A stretch of DNA of 55,284 bases from an uncultured Clostridium sp. (GCA_947088765.1 CAMUHU010000002.1:1-55284); one strand, 5' to 3'; counted from the stretch's first letter, positions 34,987 through 43,738 are shown. The notes: generated by a model from the sequence alone, not told the origin. Made by a program: numbers and translations.

Positions 34987-35298
34987 TTATAAGTTATATA
35001 CTAAATCTTCAACTATATATTTTGCAATTATTGGTGTTACTTCATTTTTCTTTAATTTTTCTAAAATATTGTCTATTATTTTTTCTTCTTTTGTTACTTT
35101 TAGCACTTGCTCATTTTCTACATTTATTTTTTCTGTTTTATATTCTGTTTTTACAATTTCTAATCCATATTGTGTTATCTCTTTATTTTCTGTATTGTCA
35201 CATATTTTATAATAATCAATTTTTATAGGGTAATTTATCCCTTCATTGAATAATCTTTCTTTGCTAATAAATTTTCCTCCATAAAATTTCTTTATCAT
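34987..35298 (-). CDS. Small protein of unknown function, possibly DUF6514-like
   Basis: The 103-residue product reads MIKKFYGGKFISKERLFNEG then YPIKIDYYKICDNTENKEITQYGLEIVKTEY and ends with a helical EEKIIDNILEKLKKNEVTPIIAKYIVEDLV. A beta-rich YGLEIVK segment followed by a terminal helix recalls small clostridial DUF6514 proteins; this is uncertain. The predicted Shine-Dalgarno is 28 bases from the ATG with a perfect stem-loop between. An in-frame TAA lies just upstream of the ATG, so the coding start cannot be earlier; an internal GGAGGAAAA followed by ATT is an alternative start region. Confidence 0.55.
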   Translation of the reverse strand: MIKKFYGGKFISKERLFNEGINYPIKIDYYKICDNTENKEITQYGLEIVKTEYKTEKINVENEQVLKVTKEEKIIDNILEKLKKNEVTPIIAKYIVEDLVYNL

Positions 35299-35306
35299 CT
35301 GTTAAC

Positions 35307-35334
35307 AGCATATAAAATATATGCTTTCCTCCTC
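35307..35334 (-). promoter_or_regulatory. Ribosome-binding site separated from its start by a stem-loop
   Basis: The minus strand reads GAGAGGAGGAA, then AGCATATA-TTT-TATATGCT (a perfect 8-bp hairpin, 35325-35307), then eight more bases to the ATG at 35298. The linear gap is about 28 bases; with the 19-base hairpin folded out the effective spacing is about nine. An out-of-frame ATG in the hairpin's descending arm would start a 15-codon upstream ORF. Confidence 0.5.
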
Positions 35335-35453
35335 TCTTAAATTAATATATTTATAGTATTACTTTTTCGTATATTATAAATATACGACCTTTTTATTATA
35401 ATTAAAAAATTATATTAATTCAAGAGTTTTCTGTCGCATTTTTTTCCATTTTT

Positions 35454-36560
35454 TTACATATTAGTTAATGTTTCTTTAATTTCTTTATATATTCTGTCTT
35501 CTATATTTGTAATTGATATTTTTTTTGCGTTTTCTCCCATTATTTTTAAGTTTGTCTTATTGGAAATCATTAAATTTATTGTATTATCTAACTTTTCTCC
35601 TGTTAATTCATCGTTTTTTATTATTTTTGCTGCATTAACATTTTCCAATACTTTTGCATTATATGTTTGGTGATTGTTTGATACATTTGGTAATGGTATA
35701 AATATTGCAGGTTTTCCTATTGTTGAAATTTCTGCAATTGTTGTTGCTCCGCTTCTACATACTAAAATATCAGATATTTTTTCTATTTCTCCCATATCAT
35801 AAATGTATGGAAAAATTCTTACATCGGAATTTTTTGATATGTCTATATTTCTTTCTTTGCATTGTTCTATTACATTATTATATTGTTTTTCCCCTGCAGA
35901 TAAAACTATTTTATAGTTTAGTTTTTTGTTTTGTGATAATAAGTCAATTACTGCTTCGTTTATTTTTTTAGCACCTTGGCTACCTCCAAATATTAATACT
36001 ATTGGTTTCTCATCATTTAGGTTTATTTGTTTTAGCAACTCCTTTTTTTGATTTTCTGTTAATTCTTTAGTGTTTATTTTTATTGGAGTCCCTGTTAATA
36101 CTATTTTTTTCGCATTTGGAATCCTATTTCTTGCATCTTCAAAACTTATTAATATTGTATCTGTTATCTTTGCTAACATTTTAACTGCTTTTCCTGGGAA
36201 TGCATTGCTTTCATGTAGCATTGTTGGTAATTTTAGTTTATGTGCTGCCAATAATACTGGTCCACAAATATACCCTCCAACACCGATTACTATATCTGGT
36301 TTAAATTCTTTTATAATTTTTTTTGCCTGAAATATTCCTTTAAATGTTCTGAAATTTTTTATTATGTTTTTTCCCAGTCCATATGCTTCTACTCGTTCTA
36401 GCTTATACCCTGCTCTTGGAACTAAATCGTTTTCTAATCCTCTATCTGTTCCTATAAAAATTATTTCTGATTTTGGTTCTTCTTTTTTTATTTTGTTTGC
36501 TATTGCTATTCCCGGATTTATGTGTCCAGCAGTTCCTGCTGCTGCTATTATGACTCGCAT
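35454..36560 (-). CDS. murG: UDP-GlcNAc:undecaprenyl-PP-MurNAc-pentapeptide transferase MurG
   Basis: The 368-residue product has the N-terminal AAGTAGHINPGIAIANKI motif, GVGGYICGPVLLAAHKL, MLHESNAFPGKAVKML, and the C-terminal nucleotide-binding motifs FGGSQGAKKINEAV and CRSGATTIAEIS, all standard for MurG. It adds GlcNAc to lipid I to make lipid II at the inner face of the membrane. It is the last gene of murE-mraY-ftsW-murG. The ATG is behind AAAGGAGAAACAAC. Confidence 0.96.
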   Translation of the reverse strand: MRVIIAAAGTAGHINPGIAIANKIKKEEPKSEIIFIGTDRGLENDLVPRAGYKLERVEAYGLGKNIIKNFRTFKGIFQAKKIIKEFKPDIVIGVGGYICGPVLLAAHKLKLPTMLHESNAFPGKAVKMLAKITDTILISFEDARNRIPNAKKIVLTGTPIKINTKELTENQKKELLKQINLNDEKPIVLIFGGSQGAKKINEAVIDLLSQNKKLNYKIVLSAGEKQYNNVIEQCKERNIDISKNSDVRIFPYIYDMGEIEKISDILVCRSGATTIAEISTIGKPAIFIPLPNVSNNHQTYNAKVLENVNAAKIIKNDELTGEKLDNTINLMISNKTNLKIMGENAKKISITNIEDRIYKEIKETLTNM

Positions 36561-36578
36561 GTTGTTTCTCCTTTCATT

Positions 36579-36656
36579 GTTCTAGAAATTAGAAGTTAGA
36601 GCTTAGAACTTAGAAACTATAAATCTCTAACATCTAACCTCTATTTTCTAACTTAC
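36579..36656. repeat. TTAGA/TCTAA repeat tract between ftsW and murG
   Basis: The 92-base gap is almost filled by about five TTAGA-like pentamers (TAGAAATTAGAAGTTAGAGC) followed by about four inverted TCTAA-like pentamers (CTCTAACATCTAACC), so the halves are complementary and could fold. A related stretch (TTCTAGAAGATAGATGTTAG) occurs inside the palindromic element at 44322-44591. Confidence 0.55.
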
Positions 36657-37798
36657 TGTTTTTGATATCTTGATATGTTCAGCAGAATTCCTACTGCACA
36701 TAATAGTATTAATAGTGCTGTTCCTCCATAACTGAAGAATGGTAATGGCATTCCTGTGTTTGGCATAGATGATGTAACAACCGCTATATTTATTATTGCT
36801 TGTAATCCTATTAGTGATGTTATTCCTATTGCAACTAAACTTCCAAATGAGTCTGGTGCTTTCATTGCAATTAATACTCCTCTCCAAATAAATATTCCAA
36901 ATAATAAAATTACTGCTAAACATCCAACAAATCCTAATTCTTCTGCAATAACTGAAAATATGAAATCATTTTGTGGCTCTGGTAGATATAAATATTTTTG
37001 TGTACTATTTCCTAATCCTACTCCAAATAGTCCTCCTGATCCTATTGCATACAAACTTTGTATTACTTGCCAACCATCTCCTGTTGGGTCAGCCCAAGGA
37101 TCCATAAATGATGTTATTCTTGCTAATCTATATGCACCTTTCTCAAAATATTTTGCCAATATGTATAATGATATTCCCCCTACACCTGCTATTGGAACTC
37201 CAACTGTTACAAAATATTTCATCTTTGTTCCAGCCATTAGCATTAATATTACTACAACCATGCCTATTATTACTGAAGCACTTAAGTGCGATTGTACAAA
37301 TATTAGTATACCTATTATTGGTGCTATCCATAGTAATGGACAAATAAAACCTTTGAAAAATGTATGTATTTCGCCTTTATGATCTGTTAGATATCTGGCA
37401 AAAAATATAATCATTGCAACTTTTACCAGTTCTGATGGTTGAAATGTAGATAGCCCTGGTATCTTTATCCATCTTGTTGCACCATTTGCATCATATTTTA
37501 ATCCTGGAATTAAAACTGCAAACAGTAACCCTATAGAAGCAATATACGCTATTTTATAGAATTTTGCCCATCTTCTATAATCTATTTTTGATATAGCAAG
37601 CATAGCTATTATTCCAACTCCAGCACTTACCGCTTGGGTTTTTACATATGCATAACTAGTTCTACCTTCTGATAATGCTGATGGTGAACTAGCAGATAAA
37701 ACCATTACTAGACCAAATCCTAACATTACTAATACTGTTATGAATAAAATGAAATCAAATTGTCCTTGATTCGAGGATTTTTTATTTGGTCTTGCCAT
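36653..37798 (-). CDS. ftsW: Cell-division lipid II polymerase FtsW (SpoVE-like)
   Basis: The 381-residue SEDS protein has about ten membrane helices and the family motifs MVLSASSPSALSEG, GLSTFQPSELVKVAMI, SHLSASVIIGMVVVILMLMAG and NDFIFSVIAEELGFVG, ending with SYGGTALLILLCAVGILLNIS. With its partner penicillin-binding protein it polymerises lipid II at the septum. It follows mraY; a 13-bp-arm palindrome lies in between. The ATG has AAGGAGAA about 11 bases upstream. SpoVE and FtsW cannot be told apart by sequence alone. Confidence 0.93.
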   Translation of the reverse strand: MARPNKKSSNQGQFDFILFITVLVMLGFGLVMVLSASSPSALSEGRTSYAYVKTQAVSAGVGIIAMLAISKIDYRRWAKFYKIAYIASIGLLFAVLIPGLKYDANGATRWIKIPGLSTFQPSELVKVAMIIFFARYLTDHKGEIHTFFKGFICPLLWIAPIIGILIFVQSHLSASVIIGMVVVILMLMAGTKMKYFVTVGVPIAGVGGISLYILAKYFEKGAYRLARITSFMDPWADPTGDGWQVIQSLYAIGSGGLFGVGLGNSTQKYLYLPEPQNDFIFSVIAEELGFVGCLAVILLFGIFIWRGVLIAMKAPDSFGSLVAIGITSLIGLQAIINIAVVTSSMPNTGMPLPFFSYGGTALLILLCAVGILLNISRYQKQ

Positions 37799-37872
37799 GC
37801 TAATATCATTCTCCTTTCTCTACATCCTTTTTGTGTTTATATTTCCATTAATTTAATATTATTACTTTACAT

Positions 37873-37902
37873 TGTAGGGGCACGGTGCGCCGTGCCCCTA
37901 CA
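37873..37902. repeat. Compact GTAGGGGC palindrome between mraY and ftsW
   Basis: TGTAGGGGCACGG and CCGTGCCCCTACA form a 13-bp perfect stem with a four-base loop; ATTAC and GTAAT flank it further out. This is the core motif of the larger MITE-like elements, here without their outer ends. It is the only feature in the 145-base gap. Confidence 0.8.
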
Positions 37903-37943
37903 CGTAATCCAATCTATTTTTTTGTTTTTTTATAATTTATCAT

Positions 37944-38897
37944 TTAAATAATCAAAATCCCAATAATACATGCAATAAGTGTAATTAGGCTGAATACTGA
38001 AACTACTGTACTTTCTTTCCATCCTGATAATTCAAAGTGATGATGTAATGGTGCCATCTTAAATATTCTATTTCCTGTCTTTCTAAAATATGACACTTGA
38101 ATTATTACTGAAAGTGTTTCTAAGACTGGTACTATTGCAATTATTACTAATATTAATGGCATTTTTAAATATAAAGCCATTGATACAATAACTCCTCCAA
38201 GTAGTAATGAGCCTGTATCTCCCATAAATACTTTTGCTGGATGTAAATTAAACATTAAAAATCCTAAACATGCTCCACTAACTAAGCTTCCAAATAGTGC
38301 TACCTCTGGTTCTCCTTTGATAATTCCTATTACTGTTAAACATGCTACTATTATCATGGAAACACTAGTAGATAGACCATCTATTCCATCTGTTAAGTTA
38401 ATTGCATTTGTTGTGGCTAACATTGTGCATATTGCAAATGGTATATATATAAGTATTGGTATGTCTATATATACATTAATTATTGGTATTAGAGTTTGTG
38501 TTCCTATTTTTTCTGTATTTGTTAATACTAGTGCATATATTACTGATATTACAAGTAATCCCAACATTTTTGCTGAAGGGCTTATTCCTTTTGTATTTTG
38601 ATATCTCAATTTCGTTGAATCATCTATACATCCTATAAGTCCAAACCCTAATGATACCAATATCAGTGGAATTATCGCATTTATCTTTATTGCTAAAAAT
38701 ATTCCTACAATTATAATCGTTATTGCAATTATTATTCCTCCCATTGTAGGGGTTCCTTGCTTTTGTAAATGACTTACAGGTCCTTCTTTTCTTTCTATTT
38801 GACCTACTTTTAGTTTTCTTAATATCGGTATTATAATTAATGAAAGTACTACTGTGATGCAAAATGATACAACTAGTATCTTTAATTCCGATTTCAT
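37944..38897 (-). CDS. mraY: Phospho-N-acetylmuramoyl-pentapeptide transferase MraY
   Basis: The 317-residue protein has ten hydrophobic helices and the motifs GTPTMGGI, GCIDDSTKLRYQNTKGISP, NAINLTDGIDGLSTS, FMGDTGSLLLGG and APLHHHFELSGW, with the catalytic Asp residues in DDSTK and NLTDG. It makes lipid I from UDP-MurNAc-pentapeptide. It starts two bases after the murE stop codon, so translation is probably coupled. Confidence 0.96.
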   Translation of the reverse strand: MKSELKILVVSFCITVVLSLIIIPILRKLKVGQIERKEGPVSHLQKQGTPTMGGIIIAITIIIVGIFLAIKINAIIPLILVSLGFGLIGCIDDSTKLRYQNTKGISPSAKMLGLLVISVIYALVLTNTEKIGTQTLIPIINVYIDIPILIYIPFAICTMLATTNAINLTDGIDGLSTSVSMIIVACLTVIGIIKGEPEVALFGSLVSGACLGFLMFNLHPAKVFMGDTGSLLLGGVIVSMALYLKMPLILVIIAIVPVLETLSVIIQVSYFRKTGNRIFKMAPLHHHFELSGWKESTVVSVFSLITLIACIIGILII

Positions 38898-38899
38898 TT

Positions 38900-40375
38900 T
38901 TATTTTTTCTCCATTTCATTTATTATTTCGTTTACAATTATTCTTTCATCAAATGGATTCTTCTTATGATTTATCTCTTGGTATGGTTCATGTCCTTTTC
39001 CTGCAAGAACAATTATATCGTTTTTATTTGCGATTTTTATTGCTTTTTTTATTGCTTCATATCTATCTACTATACATTCATATTTACCTTTTGTTGTTTT
39101 TATTCCTTCTTCTATTTGATTTATTATTTTTTGTGGGTCTTCAGTTCTTGGATTATCTGATGTAATTATAGTATAATCAGCAACTCTTCCAGATATTTCA
39201 CCCATTATAGGACGTTTTCCAGAGTCTCTATCTCCTCCACATCCAAAAACAGAAATTACTCTTCCCCTAGTATATGCTGAAACTGCTAGTAAAATACTTT
39301 CTAAACTTTTTGGTGAATGTGCATAGTCTACCATAATTGTAAGTTCTTTTTTGTTTGGTATTAATTCACTTCTTCCTGGAACTTTTATTTCTGGCAATGC
39401 TTCTTTTATTGCTTCTACTGTAGCATTAAATTTTACACATACACATATTGCTGCAAGTGCATTGTAGATACTAAATCTTCCTGGTATTCCTACTTTTATT
39501 CTTTCATTTTTTCCATAAAGTTTTTGTTTAAAATCTGCATATGTGTTTGTAATTGTAATATCTTTTGCAAAATTATCTGCTGTATTGTCAATTCCATATG
39601 TTTTTATTTCACATTTTGCTTCATGTATTACTCTTTGTCCATATAAGTCATCTGCATTTACATATGCTATGTCACATACATCAAATAGTTTTAATTTTGA
39701 TGTGAAATAGTCTTCCATGTCTGGATGTTCTTTTGGACTAATATGGTCTTCTGAAAGATTTGTAAATACTCCAACATCAAAATGTAACCCATATACTCTA
39801 TTTAATTTTAAGCTTTGTGAAGATACTTCCATAACTGCTATTTCGCATTTTTCATCTGCCATCTTTTTTAGTAATTCATATAAGTGTATACTATCTGGTG
39901 TTGTTCTGTCTGAATCCTCTATTTTTTTGCCATTTATATATGAAGCAATAGTTCCTATAAGTCCTACCTTTTTACCTTGTTTTTCTAATATTTCTTTTAT
40001 CATAAATGTAGTTGTTGTTTTTCCTTTTGTTCCTGTAACTCCTATTAATTTTAATTTCTTTTCAGGATTCTCAAAAAAGTTTGAGGCACATATTGCTTCT
40101 GCAATTCTTGTGTCTGGTACCATTAATATTGTTATATTATCATTTGTAGCAATTTTTCTATAGTCATATCCCTCTTGTATCATTATTGCTGTAGCACCAT
40201 TTTCTATTGCGTTTTCTATATATTCATGTCCATCTGTTTCAAACCCTTTTATCGCAATAAATAAAGAATCTTTAGTCACCTCTTTTGAGTTACTTGTAAT
40301 TGTTTTTATCTCTACATCTACATCGCCTTTTGCTTTAATTCCAGTGATTCCACTTAAAATATTTCTTAAAATCAT
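38900..40375 (-). CDS. murE: UDP-MurNAc-L-Ala-D-Glu:meso-diaminopimelate ligase MurE
   Basis: The start chosen is the ATG at 40375 (MILRNILSGITGIKAKG) because the GGGGAG ribosome-binding site lies inside the seven codons upstream. The 491-residue product has the P-loop GVTGTKGKTTTTFMIKE, the acylating central region EVSSQSLKLNRV, the carbamylated-Lys region and DNPRTEDP, whose DNPR is the meso-diaminopimelate specificity motif. It adds the third residue of the stem peptide. In many genomes murF and murD sit close by; neither is in this window. Confidence 0.96.
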   Translation of the reverse strand: MILRNILSGITGIKAKGDVDVEIKTITSNSKEVTKDSLFIAIKGFETDGHEYIENAIENGATAIMIQEGYDYRKIATNDNITILMVPDTRIAEAICASNFFENPEKKLKLIGVTGTKGKTTTTFMIKEILEKQGKKVGLIGTIASYINGKKIEDSDRTTPDSIHLYELLKKMADEKCEIAVMEVSSQSLKLNRVYGLHFDVGVFTNLSEDHISPKEHPDMEDYFTSKLKLFDVCDIAYVNADDLYGQRVIHEAKCEIKTYGIDNTADNFAKDITITNTYADFKQKLYGKNERIKVGIPGRFSIYNALAAICVCVKFNATVEAIKEALPEIKVPGRSELIPNKKELTIMVDYAHSPKSLESILLAVSAYTRGRVISVFGCGGDRDSGKRPIMGEISGRVADYTIITSDNPRTEDPQKIINQIEEGIKTTKGKYECIVDRYEAIKKAIKIANKNDIIVLAGKGHEPYQEINHKKNPFDERIIVNEIINEMEKK

Positions 40376-40455
40376 AGATTTATTCTCCCCTTCCATAATA
40401 TAATTATATTATAGGTCATCGTATATTATATAATTCTTTGAAAGTTTTGTAAAGA

Positions 40456-40514
40456 AATTTGGATATAAATTTTAAATTCACCTAAAAATTTATCATCCCC
40501 ACAAGTACAAATTT
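40456..40514. mobile_element. MITE-like element, internally deleted copy 4
   Basis: AAATTTGG at the left and TTAAATTCACCTAAAAATTTATCATCC-like sequence leading to CCACAAGTACAAATTT at the right match the outer ends of copies 1-3, but the ~170-base interior with the GTAGGGGC repeats is missing. It lies 61-119 bases upstream of... the murE promoter side, in the 208-base gap to the FxLYD-like gene. The adjoining 40519-40583 holds a loose CTGGAAAA/TTTTCCAG stem. Confidence 0.55.
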
Positions 40515-40583
40515 AATAATGTCCCAATTTCTGGAAAACTAGAAAAGAGAACTAATCCATTTTCCAGTTCCCTTTTCCATTTT

Positions 40584-41006
40584 TCATATATTATTGTTTA
40601 AAATCTGTTCTCTTAATAATGTCTTACTGTCTATAATTGTTATTTCATAATGATTTACATTTGAATATCTATATTCTATATCAAATTCCTGTTCTTTACC
40701 TATTTTTAAATTATTAATTTCTAAATACTCAGTGCCTAAGTTTACATTTCTTTTAGAATATAAGTCTAATTTTATATATGTTCTTTCTATATCTTTTTCT
40801 GAATTATTTTTTATTTTTCCTTTTGCATATCCATTTACATCTGTTGTTTTTACTTCGCTCATTATTATTTCTGGCGTTGTTTGTTTTATTTCTCCTGATA
40901 TTGTTTTATATGTATTCCTTAATCCAACTTTTATCATACAATCTGTAAATATCGCAAATACTACTATTAGTATTCCATAAAACATAACTTTTTTAAATGT
41001 TGCCAT
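40584..41006 (-). CDS. Membrane-anchored FxLYD-like extracytoplasmic protein
   Basis: The start chosen is the ATG at 41006 (MATFKKVMFYGILIVVFAIF), correctly spaced from AGAGAGGA; an ATG three codons earlier overlaps that site. The 140 residues have one membrane anchor (about 8-25) and a small immunoglobulin-like domain: GYAKGKIKNNSEKDIERTYI, then KLDLYSKRNVNLGTEYLEI, then KIGKEQEFDIEYRYSNV. The pattern of a variant N-S-x-x-x-I-x-x-T segment followed by LDLYSK is close to FxLYD domains. No catalytic role is expected. It is monocistronic. Confidence 0.65.
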   Translation of the reverse strand: MATFKKVMFYGILIVVFAIFTDCMIKVGLRNTYKTISGEIKQTTPEIIMSEVKTTDVNGYAKGKIKNNSEKDIERTYIKLDLYSKRNVNLGTEYLEINNLKIGKEQEFDIEYRYSNVNHYEITIIDSKTLLREQILNNNI

Positions 41007-41100
41007 ATCTATCATTCCTCTCTAATTCTATAAATATATGTTACCACATTTTAAACAAAGTGTCAATTTTATGTAAATTTTTATTGAGTAATTTTTTTAT

Positions 41101-41322
41101 AAATTTGGGGTTGTGGGGATGATTATATGTTTTTAAATTTATACAAAATTATAAATATACGTTGTAGGGGCGATTATTAATCGCCCGCCCTTCGAAGAAC
41201 ATGCTTAAGAATATAAGTTTTTTAGCAAGCCTTTGTTAGAACGGGCGATTGCTAATCGCCCCTACATCTCTCTACAATTTTAAATTCACCTAAAAATTCA
41301 TCCTCCCTACAAACACAAATTT
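41101..41322. mobile_element. MITE-like palindromic element, copy 3 (best-preserved ends)
   Basis: 222 bases. The left end AAATTTGGGGTTGTGGGGAT and the complement of the right end, AAATTTGTGTTTGTAGGGAG, are imperfect inverted repeats. The inner pair runs from TGTAGGGGCGATTATTAATC to the complementary GCTAATCGCCCCTACA. The core contains TTCGAAGAACATGCTTAAG. It is non-coding. It shows the element boundaries most clearly because both ends retain AAATTT. Confidence 0.88.
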
Positions 41323-41340
41323 ATATCTTATCTTTAATAT

Positions 41341-41397
41341 AAATAAAAAAATAAGGAAAAACTGCATTCCTTGACAAACCTGTCTAAGAATGCAGTT
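41341..41397 (-). terminator. Intrinsic terminator of the small gene at 41415
   Basis: On the minus strand AACTGCATTC and GAATGCAGTT pair, an inner TTAGACA/TGTCAAG pairing extends the structure, and TTTTTCCTTATTTTTTTATTT follows in forward complement. It is 17 bases after the stop codon. Confidence 0.75.
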
Positions 41398-41414
41398 CTG
41401 GATTTGAGAATTTT

Positions 41415-41572
41415 CTAATGTTCTGCGTTGCTCATGACCTTAACCGAAAGCACATATATCGGCTTGCCATAGCGATTGACCAACTGGTGGAATTTATCTT
41501 TATTACAAAACTCCACTTTTCCGTCTGGGAAGAAATACCATTCCTTCACTTTCTTGATCTGTTTTCCACCAT
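41415..41572 (-). pseudogene. 52-residue small gene with apparent one-base frameshift
   Basis: The ATG at 41572 follows TAGGAAC at good spacing but its frame stops after eight codons. Adding one A to the GAAAAC run near the start gives MVEKQIKKVKEWYFFPDGKV and then EFCNKDKFHQLVNRYGKP, ending MSNAEH before TAG, which looks like a real small protein with a WYFFPDGKVEF beta-hairpin. Codon use is richer in GC than the surroundings. A clean terminator follows. It may be intact in the organism if the missing base is a sequencing error, or start at the in-frame GTG (7 codons later). Function unknown. Confidence 0.5.
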
Positions 41573-41665
41573 GAAATGGTTCCTATTGTACCATAGAATC
41601 ACTGTGTTTTCAATATTTTAATCAATTTTTGCTACAGTTCAGGTGGTAATAATTCACAATCGCAT

Positions 41666-41833
41666 TTATTTATTCTTTAAAGCGTAATCAATACATCTTA
41701 CTATTAATGTATTCAAGCTAATATTTTCATTTTGTGCTATCTGTGCTAATTGTTCCTTTTGTTTATGTGTAATTCTTAGTGTAACTCTTTCTATTTCATT
41801 ATCTGCATATTCTTGAACATCAAATTTTTTCAT
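41666..41833 (-). CDS. 55-residue ribbon-helix-helix (Arc/CopG-like) protein
   Basis: MKKFDVQEYADNEIERVTLR is followed by ITHKQKEQLAQIAQNENIS and LNTLIVRCIDYALKNK. A single strand (RVTLRI) followed by two helices with a NISLNTLIV turn is the RHH DNA-binding plan found in antitoxins and small repressors. The start has AAAGGAAAAAATAAATATG. An inverted repeat ATGATGTCA-TGACGTCAT lies 62 bases upstream and may be its operator. No toxin partner is adjacent on either side, so it may be a lone repressor. Confidence 0.7.
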   Translation of the reverse strand: MKKFDVQEYADNEIERVTLRITHKQKEQLAQIAQNENISLNTLIVRCIDYALKNK

Positions 41834-41894
41834 ATTTATTTTTTCCTTTCATATTAGTAGTCTTCCTAATTATATGAAAAAATAGTCAATAAAT

Positions 41895-41919
41895 ATGATG
41901 TCATTTTACTTGACGTCAT
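41895..41919. promoter_or_regulatory. Operator-like inverted repeat upstream of the RHH gene
   Basis: ATGATGTCA and TGACGTCAT are inverted repeats (8 of 9 bases) separated by seven bases. The right half overlaps TTGACG, which with TAGAAT 17 bases further (41933-41938) would make a plus-strand promoter. The 320-base gap to purH holds this site, that possible promoter and the purH promoter, with no gene. Confidence 0.5.
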
Positions 41920-42090
41920 AATATGAATATGTTAGAATAATCTTAGCCATAATATAAAATTTAATATATTAAGGCTCCCAATAAATACTGCTATTCATTT
42001 TGTTTAGTGGTATTTTCTGTCTTTAGCCATTTTATGTTTATCAATACAAATTTTTGCATATTTTTTTGCGTCCTCAATGTGCGTTTTTTC

Positions 42091-42118
42091 TTGCATTTTG
42101 TAAAATAACTGATATAAT
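42091..42118 (+). promoter_or_regulatory. Predicted sigma-A promoter of purH
   Basis: TTGCAT and a perfect TATAAT are 16 bases apart, with the start of transcription expected near 42125, 29 bases before the purH start codon. No purine riboswitch fold is apparent in this short leader. Confidence 0.65.
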
Positions 42119-42153
42119 ATATATATTAAAAACGATATTGAAAGGATGATTTT

Positions 42154-43704
42154 ATGAAGGCTTTAATTAGTGTATCTGATAAAACAGGTATTGTTGATTT
42201 TGCAAAAGAATTACAAGCACTAGGTATTGAAATTATTTCTACTGGTGGTACTTATAAAAAATTAATGGATGAAGGTTTAAAGGTTACTGAAATTTCTGAA
42301 CTTACAGGTTTTCCTGAGTGTTTGGATGGAAGAGTTAAAACTTTACACCCTAAAGTTCACGCAGGAATTTTGGCTATGCGTTCTAAAGAAACACATATGA
42401 AACAATTACAGGATTTGGGTATTGATACTATTGATTTTGTAGTTGTAAATTTATATCCTTTTAAAGCTACTATTTTAAAGGATAATGTGACTCGCGAAGA
42501 GTGTGTTGAAAATATCGATATTGGTGGTCCTACAATGTTACGTAGTGCTGCTAAAAATTATCAAGATGTTAGCGTTATTACAGATCCTGCTGATTATTCT
42601 AAGGTTTTAGATGAATTAAAATCTAATGGACAAGTTAGTCTTGATACTAAGTTTTACTTAATGAATAAAGTTTTTGAACATACTGCAAATTATGATGCTA
42701 TGATTTGTAATTATTTGAAGAAGGAAAGAAATGATACTTCTTTCCCTAACGAACTAACTTTGACCTATGAAAAAGTACAAGAAATGAGATATGGTGAAAA
42801 TCCTCACCAATTAGGTGCTTTATATAAAGAAATCGGAAAATGTACAGGTTCTTTAACTGTTGCAAAACAATTAAATGGTAAAGAATTATCTTTTAATAAT
42901 ATAAATGATACTAACGGTGCATTAGAGTTATTAAAAGAGTTTGATGAACCAACTGTAGTTGCTTGTAAACATGGAAATCCATGCGGTGTTGGTAGTGATA
43001 ATGAAAATATTTATACCGCTTGGAAAAAGGCATTTAATGCTGATAAAACGTCAATATTTGGTGGAATAGTTACTGTTAATCGTGAGGTTACTATGGAACT
43101 TGCTACAGAAATGAAAGAAATCTTCTTAGAGGTTATTGTTGCTCCTTCTTTCGCACCTGATGCACTGGAATTACTAAAATCAAAGAAGAATTTAAGATTA
43201 TTGGAATTGCCTGATATAAGTGTTAAACAACCTGAAGGTAGCTATGATATTAAAAAAATTAATGGTGGAATAATAGTTCAGACTATAGATTCTAAATTAT
43301 TGGATGATTATACTGTTGTTACTAATAGAAAGCCTACTGATAAAGAATTGGAAGATATGATGTTTGCTTGGAAAGTTGTAAAATATGTTAAATCAAATGG
43401 TATTGCCATTGCTAAGGATAAGCAAACAATTGGAATTGGGCCTGGACAAGTAAATAGAATTTGGGCAGCTAAACAATGTTTTGAACATGCTGAAGAACTT
43501 ATTGCTCCTGGTGTAACAAAAGGTGCAGTTTTAGCTTCTGATGCTTTCTTCCCTTTTGATGATTGTGTTGAGGCTGCTCACAATGCTGGTATTACTGCAA
43601 TTATTCAACCTGGTGGCTCTGTACGTGATCAAGACTCAATTGATAAATGTAATGAGTATGGAATTAGTATGATTTTTACAGGAATGAGACATTTCAGACA
43701 TTAA
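42154..43704 (+). CDS. purH: Bifunctional AICAR formyltransferase/IMP cyclohydrolase PurH
   Basis: The 516-residue protein begins [20 protein letters not shown] with the IMP cyclohydrolase (MGS-like) domain ([29 protein letters not shown]), then the AICAR transformylase domain with MRYGENPHQ and the catalytic Lys-His in [13 protein letters not shown], ending with [19 protein letters not shown] and FTGMRHFRH. It catalyses the last two steps of IMP synthesis. It is a lone plus-strand gene between two minus-strand blocks, with its own promoter and terminator; no other pur genes are near. Ribosome-binding site AAAGGATG. Confidence 0.97.
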   Translation: MKALISVSDKTGIVDFAKELQALGIEIISTGGTYKKLMDEGLKVTEISELTGFPECLDGRVKTLHPKVHAGILAMRSKETHMKQLQDLGIDTIDFVVVNLYPFKATILKDNVTREECVENIDIGGPTMLRSAAKNYQDVSVITDPADYSKVLDELKSNGQVSLDTKFYLMNKVFEHTANYDAMICNYLKKERNDTSFPNELTLTYEKVQEMRYGENPHQLGALYKEIGKCTGSLTVAKQLNGKELSFNNINDTNGALELLKEFDEPTVVACKHGNPCGVGSDNENIYTAWKKAFNADKTSIFGGIVTVNREVTMELATEMKEIFLEVIVAPSFAPDALELLKSKKNLRLLELPDISVKQPEGSYDIKKINGGIIVQTIDSKLLDDYTVVTNRKPTDKELEDMMFAWKVVKYVKSNGIAIAKDKQTIGIGPGQVNRIWAAKQCFEHAEELIAPGVTKGAVLASDAFFPFDDCVEAAHNAGITAIIQPGGSVRDQDSIDKCNEYGISMIFTGMRHFRH

Positions 43705-43730
43705 TGTCTGAAATATCTCATTCCTTTTTT
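43681..43730 (+). terminator. purH terminator overlapping its last codons
   Basis: GGAATGAGACATTTCAGACA pairs with TGTCTGAAATATCTCATTCC (one mismatch), a 20-bp stem ending in TTTTTT. The left arm encodes the last seven residues of PurH and the stop codon is in the loop. The Nudix gene on the other strand ends nine bases later. Confidence 0.85.
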
Positions 43731-43738
43731 ATCTTTTT

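Noticed and set aside
41418-41621. 67-residue plus-strand ORF
   Set aside because: It mirrors the small minus-strand gene with its own ribosome-binding site and terminator; the minus-strand reading has a better protein pattern.
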